From an uncultured Muribaculaceae bacterium (GTDB lineage Bacteria > Bacteroidota > Bacteroidia > Bacteroidales > Muribaculaceae): a stretch of DNA of 64,000 nt. Of this stretch, positions 51,296 to 59,930 are shown piece after piece. Every line of letters starts with the position of its first letter. The stretch's first letter is position 1. The stretch is from positions 207,762 to 271,761 of the forward strand of contig CAJUOB010000002.1 in the NCBI GenBank assembly GCA_910587915.1, written 5' to 3'. The translations under genes and the position numbers were made by a program. The notes below the pieces were generated by a model. It had not been told where the DNA came from. It was given only the letters and a program-made list of their open reading frames with translations, and did not search any database.

Positions 51296-53504
51296 GACGA
51301 AGTGTCGCTCCAAAACGTGCGGGCAGTCCGCGCTGGAAGAACGACCGGTCCATCGATTTGAAATAGAACGTATCGTAGCGTGTGCCTGTCAGGTTTTCAG
51401 ACCACAGGCGCACGCTCCATTTTTGAGCAGTAAATGCCAGCGAAAGCCCTGCCAGGCAGTAGAAGTTCTGGTATCTGTCGTTGGCTTCGTTCCAGTATAT
51501 CCTACCGGCGCCGTTCACATTGGCGGTAAGCGACGGGGCTATTCCGGAGAACACCAGCGATGCAGGCTGCCATGTGGCCTCGGCAAAGAAAGTATTGGAC
51601 GGAGCATAGGGCACATGGCGTCCACGGTAGTTGGCACGCCCGTCGTTGTAGTTGCGGAATGTGGCGTTGGTATATCCGTAGCTCACACGCGCCGCGAAAT
51701 CGTCTGTCGGCGTCCATCTGGCCGTGAGTTCGGCGCCGAAGCTGCGCGTACGGCCCGCATTTGTCATTATGCGCCCGGTGGTCGTACCGGGAGGAAAGAC
51801 CGTGAGCTGCTGATTGCGGCAGTCTATAAGAAACAGCACCGCATCTATATCCAATCCGTCGTACGCATGCCAGTCGGCTCCCAGCTCATAGTTGAAACTG
51901 CGCTCCGGCTCATATCCCACGATTTCGTCGAGAGTATAGAGTGCGCTCATACCCATTATATTCATTATACGCTGCTGTAGCACATCGCTGAACATCTGCG
52001 TATTGTATCCACCGGCCTTATACCCTTTCGAAAAATTAAAGTAGGCTGTAAGCGACGGAAGGTCCAGTGCCACCGTCACTTTGGGAATGAATTCCACATA
52101 TGTGCGGTGGAGCTCATCGGAATCGTCGATATCCACCGGAGTATGCGAATACAATTCCCGCGAACCATCGGGCATCAGGTGATAGGTGGAGTACCCGGTG
52201 TTGCAGAAACTGCGGTAGCGAAGCGATGCACGCTCCACATCGAGCCTCATACCTGCCTCAAAACGCCAGTTACCGGTGCGGTAAGTACTCTCATGGTACA
52301 GCGCGACGGCCGTGTTCGACGGTTTGAAATCGCTCCCGAGCACAAAACTGCGGCTATCCCATTCTATCGGATAGTGCGGGTTCACATCGTTGCGGTGAGC
52401 CTCTATCAGCTCTGCGATACCGGTGTCCTTGAAAGTCACAGGTGCATTCATCGACGTCGACTTATGGAAAGCAAACACTCCGCCAAGCCAGCCGTATTTT
52501 CCTCGCGCACCTTTAGTGAATAAATCCTGCGTCACAGTCCACTCGCGCCGTGCCTGAGTAAGTGTGAAGTACGGTACGGTGGTGAAATCCTGGTCCAGAT
52601 CCATCCTGTCGTCGAGATATTGCACCGATGTCAGCGATGTCACCACTACCCTTTTTCCGGCCCACGCCACCGTCAGACCGTCGGCAAATGTCGTGCGGCG
52701 ATAGGCGCAGGTATCGTTGTAAGCTATCACATCGGCATCAGCCAGGGCATAAGGATAACCACCCTGCCGGTTCACGCCAAATGCAGCCACATTGGTCACC
52801 GACAGAGCAGGAGTCGGGCGCCATGCGGTTTTCCATCGCAGAGCACCTGAATTTTCCTTATCAAGACGACTGCCGTTATATGCATTTTTGAAAAAACCGT
52901 CGGTATGGCCATACTGTGCCGAGAGACTCATGCCCAACGACGGATTGAAAGCGCCATAGTACGAGCCGGCCACCGACAGTGTGTTGCCGGAACCATACCG
53001 CAAAGAGGCCCGCAGACCTCGCGTCCTCAACGGCGACATGGTGCGTATATTGATCTGGCCACCCATCGTATTGCGGCCGTTGAGCACCGTCTGCGCCCCT
53101 CGGAGTATCTCTATATTCTCTATGTCGGCAATATCGAAATCGTACGCGTCCTTATTTAAATAAGGTATATTGTCGATACTGAGACCAACCACCGGCTGAT
53201 CCATACGGGCACCCAGACCTCGTACATAGATCGACGACGTCATGCGCGATCCATAGTCGGGCATATAGAAATTAGGAGCTATTGCACTCACATCTTTCAC
53301 CGCATCGATGCCGAGCCGGCGCACATCGGCACTACCTATACGGGTCACGGCCTCGGCGGAATTGGCACCGTCGGGAGCGCTTTTCAGCCCCAGCACCTCC
53401 ACTTCCTTCAGTTCATGAGGTCTGCGCGTGGTGCTGTCGGCCATTTCCGACGCCGTTGCAGCACCTGCCGTGAAAGACAACAGTAACGCAACGACCGCCC
53501 TCAT
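51282..53504 (-). CDS. TonB-dependent outer-membrane receptor
   Basis: The 740-residue receptor has a signal peptide and a plug domain with L-K-E-V-E-V-L-G near residue 32 and the plug features D-Y-G-S-R-M-T-S-S-I-Y-V-R-G-L-G and E-I-L-R-G-A-Q-T-V-L-N-G. A 22-strand-type barrel ends in F-G-A-T-L-R-L-S-L-Q. No SusD partner or carboxypeptidase-like N-domain is present, so it belongs to the simple siderophore/vitamin class rather than the Sus type. The ligand is not clear. Its start overlaps the stop of the ABC-F gene by four bases. Confidence 0.9.
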   Translation of the reverse strand: MRAVVALLLSFTAGAATASEMADSTTRRPHELKEVEVLGLKSAPDGANSAEAVTRIGSADVRRLGIDAVKDVSAIAPNFYMPDYGSRMTSSIYVRGLGARMDQPVVGLSIDNIPYLNKDAYDFDIADIENIEILRGAQTVLNGRNTMGGQINIRTMSPLRTRGLRASLRYGSGNTLSVAGSYYGAFNPSLGMSLSAQYGHTDGFFKNAYNGSRLDKENSGALRWKTAWRPTPALSVTNVAAFGVNRQGGYPYALADADVIAYNDTCAYRRTTFADGLTVAWAGKRVVVTSLTSVQYLDDRMDLDQDFTTVPYFTLTQARREWTVTQDLFTKGARGKYGWLGGVFAFHKSTSMNAPVTFKDTGIAELIEAHRNDVNPHYPIEWDSRSFVLGSDFKPSNTAVALYHESTYRTGNWRFEAGMRLDVERASLRYRSFCNTGYSTYHLMPDGSRELYSHTPVDIDDSDELHRTYVEFIPKVTVALDLPSLTAYFNFSKGYKAGGYNTQMFSDVLQQRIMNIMGMSALYTLDEIVGYEPERSFNYELGADWHAYDGLDIDAVLFLIDCRNQQLTVFPPGTTTGRIMTNAGRTRSFGAELTARWTPTDDFAARVSYGYTNATFRNYNDGRANYRGRHVPYAPSNTFFAEATWQPASLVFSGIAPSLTANVNGAGRIYWNEANDRYQNFYCLAGLSLAFTAQKWSVRLWSENLTGTRYDTFYFKSMDRSFFQRGLPARFGATLRLSLQ

Positions 53505-55273
53505 GATTTCTCCGATAGTTCAAGCCAACGGAGTTCTTTCTCATCGAGCGACTCCTTGACAATCTCATAGCGACGCGATTTCTCGGCAAACTCACCCGGA
53601 TCGGGCGACTCAGCACTGCTGAAGAACGATTCTAGGGCTGCCTTTTCTTCTTCAAGAGCCGCGATTTCGCTTTCAAGCGACTCGAATTCGCGGCGCTCCT
53701 TGAATGTCATCTTATTCGACGGACGCTCTCTCTTGGGTCGGCTGTCGGCTGCGGCTTTAGCTGTCGTCTTCTCTCGCTCGGCAGCATCGAGATAAGCGCG
53801 GTATTCCGAATAGCTCCCGGGAAAATCCTTCACCACACCATTGCCTTCGAGCACAAAAAGATGGTCGGCTATATTGTCGAGAAAATATCGGTCGTGGCTC
53901 ACTACAATCACACAGCCCTTGAACTCTGCAAGATATTCCTCGAGTATTCCGAGCGTGATTATATCGAGGTCGTTGGTAGGCTCGTCGAGTATCAGGAAAT
54001 TAGGTTGGCGCATCAGCACTGTGGCAAGATGCAGACGGCATCTTTCGCCACCGCTGAGCGTGTGGATATATTTCTGCTGATCGGCCGGAGAGAACAAAAA
54101 GCGCTGCAGATATTGCATCGGGGCAATACGCTGGCCCTCGCCAAGAAAAATGTCCTCGGCAATCTCTGTCACCGCATCGATCACTTTCTTGCTGCTGTCG
54201 AAGGCTATGCCATCCTGGCTATAATAGCCGAACCGCACCGTCTCGCCGACATCCCAGCGCCCGCTGTCGAAAGGCTCGATTCCCTGCAGCATCTTTATGA
54301 ATGTAGACTTGCCGACGCCGTTCACACCCACGATACCTATCTTCTCACCGCGGGCGAAAGTGTAGGTAAAACCGTCGAGTATCACCTTATCGCCGAAGCG
54401 CTTGCACACATTCTCCGCTTCGAAAATTTTAGAACCTATGCGGCTCGACGTTGCATCGAGGCGCACATTGTTCTCGCGGAGATCCACCCGCGAGCGGGCC
54501 TTCAACTCGTAGAAATTATCGATACGGAATTTTGCCTTGCCGGCACGTGCCTGAGGCTGGCGGCTCATCCAGTCCTGCTCGCGGCGCAATGTATTTCGCA
54601 CCTTGGCAAGCTCTGCACCCATGGCCTCGATACGCTCGGCACGCCGGCGCAGATACATGTCGTAGTTGCCCTCGACCATATACGCATTCGTACGGTCGAG
54701 CTCCATTATCTTGTTGCACACGCGATCGAGAAAATATCGGTCGTGAGTCACCATGAGCAGCGCCACACGCGAGCGGCGCAGATAGTTCTCGAGCCATTCG
54801 ATTGTAGCTATATCGAGATGGTTGGTCGGCTCATCGAGTATAAGCAGTGCCGGATCGGCAATCACAGCCCGCGCCACCGCAAGTTTTTTTCGTTGACCGC
54901 CCGAGAGTTTATCGACAGGTTTCGACGGATCGTCCAGTCCCAGCGATGCAAGCAGACGTATTATCTCCTCAGGGTCGTCGATATGCGATGCCTGCGACAA
55001 CTCTTCCATCGCAGCCGAACGCACCGTCGCGCCCGGTGCGAATACCGGTTCCTGCGGAAGATATCCTATCCGCAAACCATTGCGGCGCACCACCGACCCC
55101 GAGTCGGCACTTTCGTCGCCTGCTATGATACGGAGCAAAGTGGTCTTGCCTGTACCGTTGCGTGCCACCACGCCCACTTTATCGCCCTCGTCTATGCCAA
55201 AAGAAATATCGGCGAAGAGCATTCTGTCGCCGTAACTTTTCGTCAGATTTTCTACACTAAGTAAATTTGCCAT
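53501..55273 (-). CDS. ABC-F ATPase, Uup type
   Basis: The 590-residue protein has two ATP-binding cassettes without membrane helices: Walker A G-V-V-A-R-N-G-T-G-K-T-T and G-I-V-G-V-N-G-V-G-K-S-T, signatures L-S-G-G-Q-R-K-K and L-S-G-G-E-R-C-R, and a linker with repeated R/K residues. A C-terminal coiled-coil domain of about 80 residues marks the Uup group, which acts on ribosomes or DNA-related processes. It overlaps the TonB-receptor gene by four bases, an unusual partner. Confidence 0.92.
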   Translation of the reverse strand: MANLLSVENLTKSYGDRMLFADISFGIDEGDKVGVVARNGTGKTTLLRIIAGDESADSGSVVRRNGLRIGYLPQEPVFAPGATVRSAAMEELSQASHIDDPEEIIRLLASLGLDDPSKPVDKLSGGQRKKLAVARAVIADPALLILDEPTNHLDIATIEWLENYLRRSRVALLMVTHDRYFLDRVCNKIMELDRTNAYMVEGNYDMYLRRRAERIEAMGAELAKVRNTLRREQDWMSRQPQARAGKAKFRIDNFYELKARSRVDLRENNVRLDATSSRIGSKIFEAENVCKRFGDKVILDGFTYTFARGEKIGIVGVNGVGKSTFIKMLQGIEPFDSGRWDVGETVRFGYYSQDGIAFDSSKKVIDAVTEIAEDIFLGEGQRIAPMQYLQRFLFSPADQQKYIHTLSGGERCRLHLATVLMRQPNFLILDEPTNDLDIITLGILEEYLAEFKGCVIVVSHDRYFLDNIADHLFVLEGNGVVKDFPGSYSEYRAYLDAAEREKTTAKAAADSRPKRERPSNKMTFKERREFESLESEIAALEEEKAALESFFSSAESPDPGEFAEKSRRYEIVKESLDEKELRWLELSEKS

Positions 55274-55305
55274 GCAATAATGAAAGGTGTGAAAAAGCCG
55301 CCGGG

Positions 55306-55494
55306 TCAGTCACTGTGATGGGTCAGAAGGTCGTGCAGCACCCTCTTCGCCTTCACCGCCCGGGGCATACCGTCGGCATCAGCCGTCACCACCGACCGTC
55401 CGAGCCTTGCTTTCTGTAGAAGCAGACGCCGGTAGTTGAACTTTAGCTCGGCCTGTAGATTTTCTATAAGCGCTAATTTTTCTTCGTCCGACAT
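55306..55494 (-). CDS. Small helical protein, partner of the zeta-like kinase
   Basis: This 62-residue protein has a coiled-coil-like N-terminal half (EKLALIENLQAEL) and a basic middle. It starts 22 bases inside the zeta-like gene, so the two are translationally coupled. Its place suggests an antitoxin or chaperone, but I find no family signature. In known zeta pairs the antitoxin usually comes first, whereas here it follows. Confidence 0.6.
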   Translation of the reverse strand: MSDEEKLALIENLQAELKFNYRRLLLQKARLGRSVVTADADGMPRAVKAKRVLHDLLTHHSD

Positions 55495-56048
55495 TGCTGC
55501 TTTATTTTTTCAAACAAAGGTGGATTTACAATCTTGAAATCATGTGCCACAAGAGCCGACTCGGCGCTGTTGTCGAAAATCATCCACGCGTCGACTATGG
55601 GCATGAAGACATCGAACAGGTTCTCAAGACCCTTGTGATAGCGTCGGTGCACCACATCGGTCGGTATATTGTGGCCACCCTCGCTCACTCGCTTGGCCAC
55701 ACGCTCCACCGCCATCTCCGGCGACGGAAGCCAGAAAAATAGAAGTATCACCTGATAGCCCACAGCATGTGCACGCTGCACAAGATGCCTGTAGGTACTG
55801 GTGGCAAGAGTGGTTTCGATGGCGAATGTTTTCCGCTCGCGCATGAGCAATGCAATGCGTGTGAGCATGAGGCGCCCCGCCACAAAAGCCACAGCCGACG
55901 GGTCGAAAGGCGATAGGCCTTTGGCAATCTCGTCGGCATTCACAAACTCCCGGCACTTCAATATGTCGGGAAGAACGGCCATTGATGCGGTGGTTTTACC
56001 GGCACCGTTACAGCCGGCAATGATGTAGAGCCTCGGTTCCTGTTCCAT
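55473..56048 (-). CDS. Zeta-toxin-like P-loop kinase
   Basis: The 191-residue protein has the zeta/COG4185 P-loop G-C-N-G-A-G-K-T-T at residues 12-20, N-A-D-E-I-A-K-G-L, E-T-T-L-A-T, and basic residues (R-V-A-K-R-V, R-R-Y-H-K-G-L) fitting the lid. Zeta toxins phosphorylate UDP-N-acetylglucosamine and block cell wall synthesis. Some COG4185 members are not toxins, so the role is open. A small coupled gene follows. Confidence 0.85.
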   Translation of the reverse strand: MEQEPRLYIIAGCNGAGKTTASMAVLPDILKCREFVNADEIAKGLSPFDPSAVAFVAGRLMLTRIALLMRERKTFAIETTLATSTYRHLVQRAHAVGYQVILLFFWLPSPEMAVERVAKRVSEGGHNIPTDVVHRRYHKGLENLFDVFMPIVDAWMIFDNSAESALVAHDFKIVNPPLFEKIKQQCRTKKN

Positions 56049-56088
56049 AATGCTACGGCGCCTTTATACGCCTTACATTTATATAACG

Positions 56089-56096
56089 CAAAAGTA
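56089..56096 (-). promoter_or_regulatory. -7 promoter element of the zeta-like gene
   Basis: On the minus strand TACTTTTG matches TAnnTTTG, 41 bases before the ATG at 56048. Confidence 0.5.
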
Positions 56097-56121
56097 ACAA
56101 AAAAAGACGACACAATAAAAT

Positions 56122-56153
56122 AAAACGGCATTCACAACCGCGAATACCGTTTT
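56122..56153. terminator. Intrinsic terminator between the zeta-like and LEA-like genes
   Basis: AAAACGG and CCGTTTT with inner ATTC/GAAT form a hairpin with A-rich and T-rich flanks on the two sides. On the minus strand it follows the LEA-like gene stop by about 58 bases. Confidence 0.65.
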
Positions 56154-56210
56154 ATTTTTATCATATGTCAGCCACCGCCAATTGACGATGCTGTAAAATC
56201 CCTGTTGCGA

Positions 56211-56621
56211 CTACTCTCCTCTAAGCTTATCGGCGAGATCATCGAGAAGGTCGGAACCTTTTTCCATGGCCGATGCCGCGGCGCCTTTCACCTTATCGAG
56301 AATGCCACTGGCGGCCTCTTTGGTCTGATTGAGAGCCGAATCGGGATCGCTCTTTTGTTTTTCGAGTGCATCCTGGGCGGCCGCGGCGGCCTGCGACAAA
56401 CCTTCGCGGGCATTAGATATTGCACCTGCGGCTTTTTCTTTCATATTTTGGGCCACTTCGGCTGCCTTTTCTTTTATCTGCTCAGCCTGAGTCTCTGCAT
56501 TTTCCTCTACGGCCTCAGCCTGCTGGTCGACCGCCACCTTTGCTGCGGCTTCCGAAATCTTTGCAGCTTCCTGAGATACAGCTGCTGCGGCCTGAGCTTG
56601 TTCGAGATGTGTGGATTTCAT
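56211..56621 (-). CDS. Ala-rich LEA-like helical protein
   Basis: The 136-residue protein is very rich in Ala, Glu, Lys and Gln, has no Cys or Trp, and shows repeating heptad/11-mer-like patterns (A-K-V-A-V-D-Q, E-E-N-A-E-T-Q, K-E-K-A-A-G). Such composition is seen in hydrophilins and LEA-like stress proteins and in apolipoprotein-like helices. There is no signal peptide. I cannot assign it to a family beyond this. Confidence 0.7.
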   Translation of the reverse strand: MKSTHLEQAQAAAAVSQEAAKISEAAAKVAVDQQAEAVEENAETQAEQIKEKAAEVAQNMKEKAAGAISNAREGLSQAAAAAQDALEKQKSDPDSALNQTKEAASGILDKVKGAAASAMEKGSDLLDDLADKLRGE

Positions 56622-56733
56622 AATCTTGTAGTTTTATATGTTTTTACTATGCTAAAACACCTACAGCCACCTTTAGGTTGTCAATAATTTTCATAAAAAG
56701 ATTTAACACGCGTGTTGGCCGCGAAAAAAATCT

Positions 56734-56741
56734 TAACTTTG
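56734..56741 (+). promoter_or_regulatory. -7 promoter element of the PPIase gene
   Basis: TAACTTTG matches TAnnTTTG and lies 20 bases before the ATG at 56762. It excludes an upstream in-frame ATG at 56678. The -33 position holds no clear TTTG. Confidence 0.6.
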
Positions 56742-56761
56742 CAGAATCGAATATACACATC

Positions 56762-58120
56762 ATGAAAATAAAGAATTTACTGTCTATAGCCGCTATATTG
56801 AGTGCAATATCCCTCTGGGCTGCTACTCCGGGCAATGTCATCGAGGAAGTCGCATGGATGATTGGCGACGAGCCCATCTATCGGTCCGATATAGAGCGGA
56901 TGTATCAGGACATGCAAAGCGAGCGCGTGCCCGTACAGGGCGACCCATACTGCATCATCCCCGAGCAGATTGCCATCGAACGCCTGTTCCTTCATCAGGC
57001 CGACCTCGACACTATCGAGGTGCAGGAGTCTATGGTGCAGGTGCAGCTCGACCAGCAGATGAACTATCTCATCAACAATCTCGGCTCGCGCGAGAAAGTG
57101 GAGCAATACTTCCGCAAACCCTTCCCCGAAATACGCGAATACTATGCCGAGAACATACGCAACCGTTCGCGTATACAGCAGGTCCGCAGCAAACTAACCG
57201 AAGACATCAAGGTTACTCCCGGCGATGTGCGCCGATACTTCGACGCCCTGCCGACCGACAGCGTGCCGTTCATGCCCTTGCAGGTGGAAGTGCAGTTGCT
57301 CACCCTCAACCCACAGATTCCACGCCAGGAAATCGACGACGTTAAAGCACGCCTGCGCGACTATGCCGACCGTGTCACTCGCGGCGAGAGCGAATTCTCA
57401 ATTCTCGCAGTCCTCTACTCCGAGGACCCCGGTAGCGCACCCCGTGGTGGCGAAATGGGATTCATGGGTCGCGGACAGCTCGTGCCCGAGTTTGCTGCCG
57501 TCGCATTCAACCTCAACGACCCCAAGAAAGTGTCGAAAATCGTAGAAACCGAATATGGCTTCCACATTATCCAGCTCATCGAGAAGCGAGGCGACCGCAT
57601 CAATGCCCGCCACATCCTTCTCCGTCCCAAAGTAGCAGAAAAAGACCTCACCGATGCTCTCGCCCGTCTCGACAGCGTCCGCGTAGACATTGTCGACCGC
57701 AAATACTTCACCTACGAGGAAGCCGTCCGTCACATATCACAGGACAAGGACACCCGCCTCAGCAATGGTGTGATGGTAAATCAGGAAAACGGAACCACAA
57801 GATTCCAGATGTCGGAGCTGCCGCAGGAAGTGGCCAAAGCTGTAGCCGAACTGCAGCCCGGTGAGATTTCTCAGCCGTTCATCATGCGCGACCCCAAACG
57901 CGACCGCGAGATTGTGGCCATGGTAAAACTCACCAACCGCATCGACGCCCACCAGGCAAATATGGCCGACGACTATCAGACCATAAAGAATATGTACGAG
58001 AACGCGCAGCGCGAGGAAATAATCACCAAGTGGCTGCAAAATAAGATAAAGGACACCTACGTGCGAATCGAGGAAGGCTGGCGCGGATGCGACTTCAAGC
58101 ACAAATGGGTACAGCAATAA
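56762..58120 (+). CDS. Periplasmic parvulin-type peptidyl-prolyl isomerase (SurA-like)
   Basis: The 452-residue protein has a signal peptide (IKNLLSIAAILSAISLWA), a SurA-like N-terminal helical domain, and a parvulin domain shown by F-S-I-L-A-V-L-Y-S-E-D-P-G-S-A-P-R-G-G-E-M-G with F-H-I-I-Q-L-I. A second, weaker parvulin-like region (A-R-H-I-L-L-R, then P-F-I-M-R-D) follows. It would fold outer-membrane proteins. It lies 34 bases upstream of the OstA-like gene, in an apparent envelope-biogenesis operon. Confidence 0.9.
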   Translation: MKIKNLLSIAAILSAISLWAATPGNVIEEVAWMIGDEPIYRSDIERMYQDMQSERVPVQGDPYCIIPEQIAIERLFLHQADLDTIEVQESMVQVQLDQQMNYLINNLGSREKVEQYFRKPFPEIREYYAENIRNRSRIQQVRSKLTEDIKVTPGDVRRYFDALPTDSVPFMPLQVEVQLLTLNPQIPRQEIDDVKARLRDYADRVTRGESEFSILAVLYSEDPGSAPRGGEMGFMGRGQLVPEFAAVAFNLNDPKKVSKIVETEYGFHIIQLIEKRGDRINARHILLRPKVAEKDLTDALARLDSVRVDIVDRKYFTYEEAVRHISQDKDTRLSNGVMVNQENGTTRFQMSELPQEVAKAVAELQPGEISQPFIMRDPKRDREIVAMVKLTNRIDAHQANMADDYQTIKNMYENAQREEIITKWLQNKIKDTYVRIEEGWRGCDFKHKWVQQ

Positions 58121-58154
58121 GCCCGGCGTCCATCATCCATAACCCAAAGTTTAA

Positions 58155-59897
58155 ATGAGGCGAGGGTCTTTTTTCGCATTGGTATCAGTGCTGGCATTGC
58201 CGGCACTGGTGCTTTTTGCTGCGCCCGAGGTAAAACGGCCTGAAATCAGACCGACAGTGCCGACCGCCGACCGCTCGGCCGGAAACCGCGTGTTCCTCGA
58301 GCACGCCAACTTGCTCAGAAAAGCCGAAACCGACTCGTTCATGGTGCTCGTAGGCGATGTCATGTTCACCAAAGGACCCATGATAATGCGCTGCGACAGC
58401 GCCCACTACTTCGCCGAAACCGAATCGATGGATGCTTTCGGGAACGTGAGCATGGAGCAAGGCGACACACTTTTCGTATACGCCGATGAGCTTAACTTCG
58501 ACGGAATCACCGAAATTGCCACACTCTACGCCGACCCTGGCAAAAAAGTGCAGCTTATAAACCGCGATGTAATGCTCGAGACCGATGTTTTCGTCTACGA
58601 TCTCGGCATAGACCTCGGATACTATGAAGTCGGTGGCACCTTGACCGATCCAAGCAATACCCTCACCTCACTGAAAGGCGAATATGTGCCATCGACAAAA
58701 GAAGCCAACTTCTATGTCGACGTGCATCTGAACTCACGCAACAGCACCGACACGCTCAACATCTTCTCCGACACACTCTACTACAACACAAACACCCACA
58801 TAGCCGAGCTTCTGTCGCCATCCACCGTCATCAACGCCCGAGGAACCATCTACACATCCTACGGCATATACGACACCGACAGCAACCGGTCCACACTCTA
58901 CAACCGCTCCACCATAGTCACAAACGGCGGACAGACATTGACCGGCGACACCATTTTCTACGACCGTGGCACCGGCATTGGCGAAGCGTTCGGCAAAGTC
59001 GAGGCTGCCGACTCGGCCCACAAGGCGGCTATATTCGGCGACTATGGATATTACAACGAGTTTGCCGACAGTACATTCGTCACCGGTCATGCCGAAATGA
59101 GGCACTATGGCGACCCCGACACTCTCTATCTGCACGCCCGCTACATGCAATCATTCCGGCATATCGACTCGACTCTCATCGCCGCCGACACAGTGGCCGG
59201 AACTCCCGAATGGACCCGCTTCGACACCACACATATAGCAGTGGCCTATCCTCGCGTACGATTCTACCGCCGCGACATGCAGGGCATCTGCGACTCCATG
59301 CGCTTCACCGAGGCCGACACCATGCTCCGTATGTTCGTAAGTCCCATCGTGTGGAGCGAAGACCGTCAGATCTTCGGCAACATCATCGAGCTCCATCTCA
59401 ACGATTCCACAATCGATACCGCCACACTACCCGACCAAGGCTTCACCGCCCAGCACATCGAAGGCGACCACTACAACCAGCTCAGCGGCAAAAAAATGAT
59501 TGCGACATTCGAAGACGGACAGATGCGTCGGCTCGATATCGACGGCAACGTCGAGATTATAATGTATCCCGAAGAAGCCGACAGCACCATCAACAAGATG
59601 GTCAATGCCCAAAGCAGCTTCCTGCTCGCCATGTTCAAAGGACAGACAACCGAGCTTATCAAGATGTGGCCCGAAACCACCGGAGCCGCTACTCCACTAT
59701 TTCTGGCAAAGAAAAGCAATTTTTTCCTGCCGAAATTCAAATGGTTCGAAGGTATGCGTCCCACCGACCGCTTCGACATATTCACCATCCCCCAGGCCAT
59801 GGAAGAGCTCATGCGCACTGCCCAAAGGCCTACACCTCAGCAACCGGCCCAGGCCGCTCAAAGGGCCTCAAAGGCAAAAGCTCTAAAAAAAGACTGA
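58155..59897 (+). CDS. OstA-like (LptA/LptD-type) periplasmic protein
   Basis: The 580-residue protein has a signal peptide (SFFALVSVLALPALVLFA) and a repeated beta-jellyroll pattern of the OstA/LptA family: A-H-Y-F-A-E-T-E-S-M-D-A-F-G-N-V-S, Y-G-I-Y-D-T-D-S and R-R-L-D-I-D-G-N-V-E-I. It is long for LptA and lacks the LptD barrel. Such proteins in Bacteroidetes are thought to take part in LPS transport. It sits between a PPIase and an M16 peptidase. Confidence 0.85.
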   Translation: MRRGSFFALVSVLALPALVLFAAPEVKRPEIRPTVPTADRSAGNRVFLEHANLLRKAETDSFMVLVGDVMFTKGPMIMRCDSAHYFAETESMDAFGNVSMEQGDTLFVYADELNFDGITEIATLYADPGKKVQLINRDVMLETDVFVYDLGIDLGYYEVGGTLTDPSNTLTSLKGEYVPSTKEANFYVDVHLNSRNSTDTLNIFSDTLYYNTNTHIAELLSPSTVINARGTIYTSYGIYDTDSNRSTLYNRSTIVTNGGQTLTGDTIFYDRGTGIGEAFGKVEAADSAHKAAIFGDYGYYNEFADSTFVTGHAEMRHYGDPDTLYLHARYMQSFRHIDSTLIAADTVAGTPEWTRFDTTHIAVAYPRVRFYRRDMQGICDSMRFTEADTMLRMFVSPIVWSEDRQIFGNIIELHLNDSTIDTATLPDQGFTAQHIEGDHYNQLSGKKMIATFEDGQMRRLDIDGNVEIIMYPEEADSTINKMVNAQSSFLLAMFKGQTTELIKMWPETTGAATPLFLAKKSNFFLPKFKWFEGMRPTDRFDIFTIPQAMEELMRTAQRPTPQQPAQAAQRASKAKALKKD

Positions 59898-59930
59898 TTA
59901 CACTTTTTATTAATTATCACATTTTACATT

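Noticed and set aside
53861..55264. A 467-codon open frame opposite the ABC-F gene
   Set aside because: It mirrors the codon pattern of the ABC-F gene and shows no domain. The minus-strand frame has both Walker motifs and signatures.
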